Positions 5,377 through 8,629 of a DNA stretch of 8,629 bases are shown here, piece by piece. This DNA is from Methanosarcinaceae archaeon (GTDB lineage Archaea; Halobacteriota; Methanosarcinia; Methanosarcinales; Methanosarcinaceae): contig JAGAEB010000083.1 in the NCBI GenBank assembly GCA_017613335.1, forward strand, positions 1 through 8,629, in the 5' to 3' direction. Position numbers and translations under genes: made by a program. Below the pieces are notes generated by a model. It did no database searches, was not told where the DNA came from, and saw only the letters and a list, made by a program, of their open reading frames with translations. Positions within the stretch are counted from its first letter, which is position 1. Each line of letters begins with the position of its first letter.

Positions 5377-8300
5377 ATGGATTTTCAGATACTTGATGCG
5401 GATTACAAGCCGGTCCACGAGGTCGAGCCGGTCATCCGCCTTTTCGGACGCAGCGACGACGGGAGAAGCGTCTGCTGTCTTGTTCCCGGATTCGAACCTT
5501 ATTTTTATGCGAAACCGAAAGTTCTGCCGGCCGGGAAATCGGAAAATATCTGCGAGGATCTGACGGAAAAATATCCGCAGATCAAACGGATCGAGCCTGT
5601 CGAGCGGTTCGAGCCGATCGGCTATCAGACGCAGAAAAAGCCGATGCTCAGGATCGTCGTCTATTCTCCGAAAAACGTTCCCGAGATACGTGACGACATT
5701 CTCCGCGAGCCCTTCATCGACGAGATCTATGAAAGCGACATCCTTTTCAGGAACCGTTTCCTCATCGACAGGAACATAAGCGGCATGTCATGGGTCTCGG
5801 CTGAAGAAGACGGATCGGTCCCGCCGGAAAAATCCGAAGAGATCAGAAAACTCCTCCCGTCCAAATGCGACGTCACCATCTGCACGGAAAACGTGACGCC
5901 CCTTGAAAAGATTTCGAACGCGCCGCTGCGTTACATGGCATTCGATATCGAATGTCTTCCGCAGAACAGCCGGATGCCGTCGCCTGAATGGGCGCCCGTC
6001 ATTCTCATCAGTTTTGCCTTCCGTCCGGCTTACAACGGCAGAGAGACGCTCGTCCTTGCCGCAAAACCGGCGCCCGACCTCAGCGTCGATCCCGCCTCAC
6101 TTCCGGAAGACGTCACGATCCCGGGCGACGACGTCCTCTGGCTCGGCGATGAAGAGATGCTCCTCCGGAAATTCTTCGCCGTCATCAATGAATTCGACCC
6201 GGACATCATCTCCGGCTACAACATCAACGAATTCGATCTGCCCTACATCATCGACCGCATCGAGGCGCTTCGCAAAAACGGCATCCGGATCCCCCTCGAC
6301 ATCAGCCGCGACAACAGCATGATCCACATCAGAAAATTCGCGATGTCCTCGAAAGTCGAAGTCCTCGGCCGCGTCGTTGCTGATTCTCTCCCGCTCATCC
6401 GCCGCAATTACAGCCTCAAGCAGTACACGCTCAAAAACGTCTCCAAAGAACTCCTCAACCGCGAAAAGCTCGACGTTCCGTACACGGCCATGGAAGAATA
6501 CTGGAACGACGACGGCGCCAAACTTTTCAGATTCATCGACTACTCGCGCCGCGACTCCGAACTGGCGATCGAACTTCTTCTCGACCTGAAACTTCTCGAC
6601 AAATTCATCGCGCTCGCGCAGATCACCAATTCCGTTTTCCAGGAAGTCATCGGCAGCGGCCAGACGGCCATGGTCGAACAGGTCATGATCCGCGAATACA
6701 AAAAAAGAGACCGCGTCATGGCCGTGAAACCCGGCGGTGAAGACTTCGACGAACGCGGCGCCGACGACGACAGCCTCAAAGGCGGCGCTGTTCTGGATCC
6801 CGTCAAAGGCCTTCATGAAAACGTCATCATCCTCGACTACAAATCCCTGTACCCGACGATCATGATGGCGCACAACCTCTGCTACACGACCGTCGTCGAA
6901 GACGGCGCAGACCTCAAAGCGCTCGGCCTCACGGAAGACGACATCAACGTCACACCTGCCGGCGGCCGTTTCGTCAAAGCTTCCGTCTGCAAAGGCGTCG
7001 TCCCGTCCATCCTTGAAGACCTGCTCGACCGCCGCGTTCAGACGAAAAAGAAAATGAAAGCCGCGACGGAAGAACATGAGATCTTCGCGCTCGACGCCAC
7101 GCAGATGGCACTCAAGATCCTCCTCAACAGTTACTACGGCTACTCCGGCTATGCGAGAGCCCGTCTCTACAGTCTCAATCTGGCCAATTCCGTGACCGGG
7201 ATCGGCCGCGAGAACATCATCCGCACCAAGCGCATCATCACAGAAGACATCGGCCTCGTTTTCATCTATGACGGCAAAGCCCTGCTTGAGCCGGAACTCC
7301 GTGACATGGGCGTCGATCCGTTCTCAAAAGACGTCCTCCTCATCCGCCCGCAGGTCGTTTACGGCGACACGGACAGCGTTTTCGTCCACTGTACAGCAGA
7401 CGGCGGCGGGGAATTCCCGGACGGCGTCCTGACACTTGAAAAAACAGCTCTTGCAGGCGCCCGGCTTGCTGCGATCGTCACGGAATCCCTCCCAAAGCCC
7501 ATGGAACTCGAATTCGAAGCGATCGCCCGCCGTGTCGTCCTCATCGCGAAAAAGAGATACGCTCAGTGGCTTTTCGAACCGTCGGGCGACGGCTGGAAAG
7601 ACAAGATCAAAGTCAAAGGCATGGAGACAGTCCGCCGTGACTGGTGCGAGCTGACGAGATTCACGCTTGACCGGATCCTGAAGCTCGTTCTCATCGAAGG
7701 CAACATCGATGCGGCTGTCCGTCTCGTCAAAGACACGATCACGGCCTTAAGAACGCTCGACCTGGCACAGAATCCTGAATTCCTCGACAAACTGATCCTC
7801 ACGAAAAGCTATTCCAAAAGTCCTGACAGCTACAAGAGCAAACAGCCCCACATTCAGGTCGTCGACAAGATCCGCGCCCGCACCGGCGTCGACACGCCGA
7901 TCGGAACACGCGTTCCTTTCGTCATCGTGGCTGGAAAAGGCCTGTTCGCCGACCGCGCCGAAGACCCCGATTACGTCCTCGAACACAATCTCCCGATCGA
8001 TGTCGATTATTACATCAGCAAACAGCTCCTGCCGCCGGTCGAACGCATCTTTGAAGGATTCGGCGTCGATGCCTCCTCTCTCGGCCGTTATCAGCAGAGA
8101 GGCCTCTTCGACTTCGGCGCACCCGCCGGTCCCCTCTCAGCTTCTTCCTCAAACCCGTCCTCAGGGTCTTCCGCCGTTTCATCCTCTGTTTCATCCGCAG
8201 TTTCATCAGATTCTTCTTCCGCCCCGGGAGAAACCGTCGATACAGGCGTTTCAGACACGTTTTCCCGGCCCGTCAGGGAAGAATCCGCAGATCCGGCTGC

Positions 8301-8629
8301 AGACGCCGGCAATGAGCCCAAAAAAGAAAAAACGAAACCGGTCCTCGACCTTTCAGCGGCCTTCGGAACCCGGAAAAGACCGAAGATCGTGAAAAACGAT
8401 CAGGAAGAAGGAAACGACGTATCCGGAATATCAGAAGACGGCGCAGACGACAGCACACCGGACAGGACAACAGACAGCGCACCTGACAGGACAACCGACA
8501 GCGCACCTGACAGGACAACCGACAGCGCACCTGACAGGACAACCGACAGCGCACCTGACAGGACAACCGACAGCGCACCTGACAGGACTACCGACAGCGC
8601 ACCTGACTCGACAACAGACAGCGCACCTG
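5377..8629 (+). CDS. polB: Family B DNA polymerase (replicative, proofreading), 3' end outside the window
   Basis: At least 1084 residues are encoded and no stop is reached. The N-terminal domain includes an archaeal-type PVIRLFGR...EPYFYA segment (18-50), the region that holds the uracil-sensing pocket in relatives. Exonuclease motifs are Exo I FDIE (189-192), Exo II YNINEFDLPY (from 281; N282, D287) and Exo III YSRRD (389-393). Polymerase motif A is DYKSLYPTI (487-495), motif B KILLNSYYG (580-588), motif C YGDTDS (662-667; D664, D666), then KKRY (725-728) and the thumb KVKGMETVRRDW. All catalytic acids are present, so it should be active in DNA synthesis and 3'-5' proofreading. The core ends at a PIP-like box QRGLFDFG (907-914) for PCNA binding. 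Beyond it is an unusual tail: Ser-rich linker (920-950), acidic/basic stretch with LDLSAAFGTRKRPK (990-1003), then octapeptide repeats. Motifs B and C are about 30 residues further apart than in Pyrococcus-type enzymes. The ATG at 5361 is out of frame, so 5377 is the start. Confidence 0.97.
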   Translation, partial: MDFQILDADYKPVHEVEPVIRLFGRSDDGRSVCCLVPGFEPYFYAKPKVLPAGKSENICEDLTEKYPQIKRIEPVERFEPIGYQTQKKPMLRIVVYSPKNVPEIRDDILREPFIDEIYESDILFRNRFLIDRNISGMSWVSAEEDGSVPPEKSEEIRKLLPSKCDVTICTENVTPLEKISNAPLRYMAFDIECLPQNSRMPSPEWAPVILISFAFRPAYNGRETLVLAAKPAPDLSVDPASLPEDVTIPGDDVLWLGDEEMLLRKFFAVINEFDPDIISGYNINEFDLPYIIDRIEALRKNGIRIPLDISRDNSMIHIRKFAMSSKVEVLGRVVADSLPLIRRNYSLKQYTLKNVSKELLNREKLDVPYTAMEEYWNDDGAKLFRFIDYSRRDSELAIELLLDLKLLDKFIALAQITNSVFQEVIGSGQTAMVEQVMIREYKKRDRVMAVKPGGEDFDERGADDDSLKGGAVLDPVKGLHENVIILDYKSLYPTIMMAHNLCYTTVVEDGADLKALGLTEDDINVTPAGGRFVKASVCKGVVPSILEDLLDRRVQTKKKMKAATEEHEIFALDATQMALKILLNSYYGYSGYARARLYSLNLANSVTGIGRENIIRTKRIITEDIGLVFIYDGKALLEPELRDMGVDPFSKDVLLIRPQVVYGDTDSVFVHCTADGGGEFPDGVLTLEKTALAGARLAAIVTESLPKPMELEFEAIARRVVLIAKKRYAQWLFEPSGDGWKDKIKVKGMETVRRDWCELTRFTLDRILKLVLIEGNIDAAVRLVKDTITALRTLDLAQNPEFLDKLILTKSYSKSPDSYKSKQPHIQVVDKIRARTGVDTPIGTRVPFVIVAGKGLFADRAEDPDYVLEHNLPIDVDYYISKQLLPPVERIFEGFGVDASSLGRYQQRGLFDFGAPAGPLSASSSNPSSGSSAVSSSVSSAVSSDSSSAPGETVDTGVSDTFSRPVREESADPAADAGNEPKKEKTKPVLDLSAAFGTRKRPKIVKNDQEEGNDVSGISEDGADDSTPDRTTDSAPDRTTDSAPDRTTDSAPDRTTDSAPDRTTDSAPDRTTDSAPDSTTDSAP
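8461..8629 (+). repeat. 24-nt in-frame tandem repeat encoding DRTTDSAP
   Basis: Seven 24-nt units (from 8461, 8485, 8509, 8533, 8557, 8581 and 8605) encode residues 1029-1084; units 2 to 5 are identical at DNA level, unit 6 has one change and the last reads DSTTDSAP. The array reaches the window edge and probably continues. Identity at silent sites points to recent expansion by slippage or recombination. The peptide is acidic, Thr/Ser/Pro-rich and surely disordered. Confidence 0.95.

Noticed and set aside
5028..5563. Several overlapping frames over the 29-nt repeats on both strands, including a Lys/Arg-rich minus-strand one
   Set aside because: They arise because the 29-nt period avoids stops; they overlap the ends of two real genes and lack ribosome sites.
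6097..7077. 326-codon open frame on the minus strand, antisense to polB
   Set aside because: It is the reverse shadow of the polB exonuclease/palm region, whose plus-strand frame carries all family B motifs; the minus translation is Val/Asp/Phe-biased with no recognisable domain or ribosome site.

Overview
The window looks like chromosomal DNA from a euryarchaeal methanogen. The evidence is an archaeal AglB-type oligosaccharyltransferase, an intron-bearing elongator tRNA-Met with a textbook bulge-helix-bulge splice motif, an archaeal family B DNA polymerase ending its core in a PCNA-binding-like motif, TATA/BRE-like promoters, and mixed Shine-Dalgarno and leaderless starts. Moderate GC genes, pyrimidine-rich spacers and protein sequence style suggest Methanomicrobiales, possibly Methanocorpusculum. 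That placement comes from family knowledge, not from a search.

Layout. Positions 1-193 hold a non-coding tandem array built from two alternating half-units, followed by several hairpins (218-416). One of these, with a 7-base A run on its left, is a good terminator for aglB, which fills 429-3173 on the minus strand. A divergent spacer (3174-3520) carries the aglB promoter, small dyads and direct repeats, and the tRNA promoter. The tRNA-Met gene (3521-3638, 44-nt intron) is on the plus strand. From there all genes are on the plus strand: a 77-residue TM2-like membrane protein (4078-4311), a 135-residue four-helix membrane protein of unknown function (4690-5097), and polB (5377 to beyond the right edge).

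The three plus-strand spacers (3639-4077, 4312-4689, 5098-5376) share a plan: a gene end, then (for the two protein genes) a GATCC-containing hairpin, then a long T/C-rich tract on the coding strand that contains direct or tandem repeats (two 20-nt copies; 19 nt x 4; 29 nt x 5), then the next promoter. This suggests each gene is its own transcription unit, separated by U-rich termination zones that have grown by repeat expansion. The genes do not form an obvious functional operon: surface protein N-glycosylation, tRNA, two small membrane proteins and replication are side by side.

The most unusual points are the polymerase tail (about 170 or more residues beyond the PIP-like box, Ser-rich then at least seven near-identical DRTTDSAP octapeptides running off the window), the two-part repeat array at the left edge, and the recurrent pyrimidine repeat tracts. 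I see no CRISPR array, transposon, toxin-antitoxin pair or defence island, and no clear evidence for an entirely new system.
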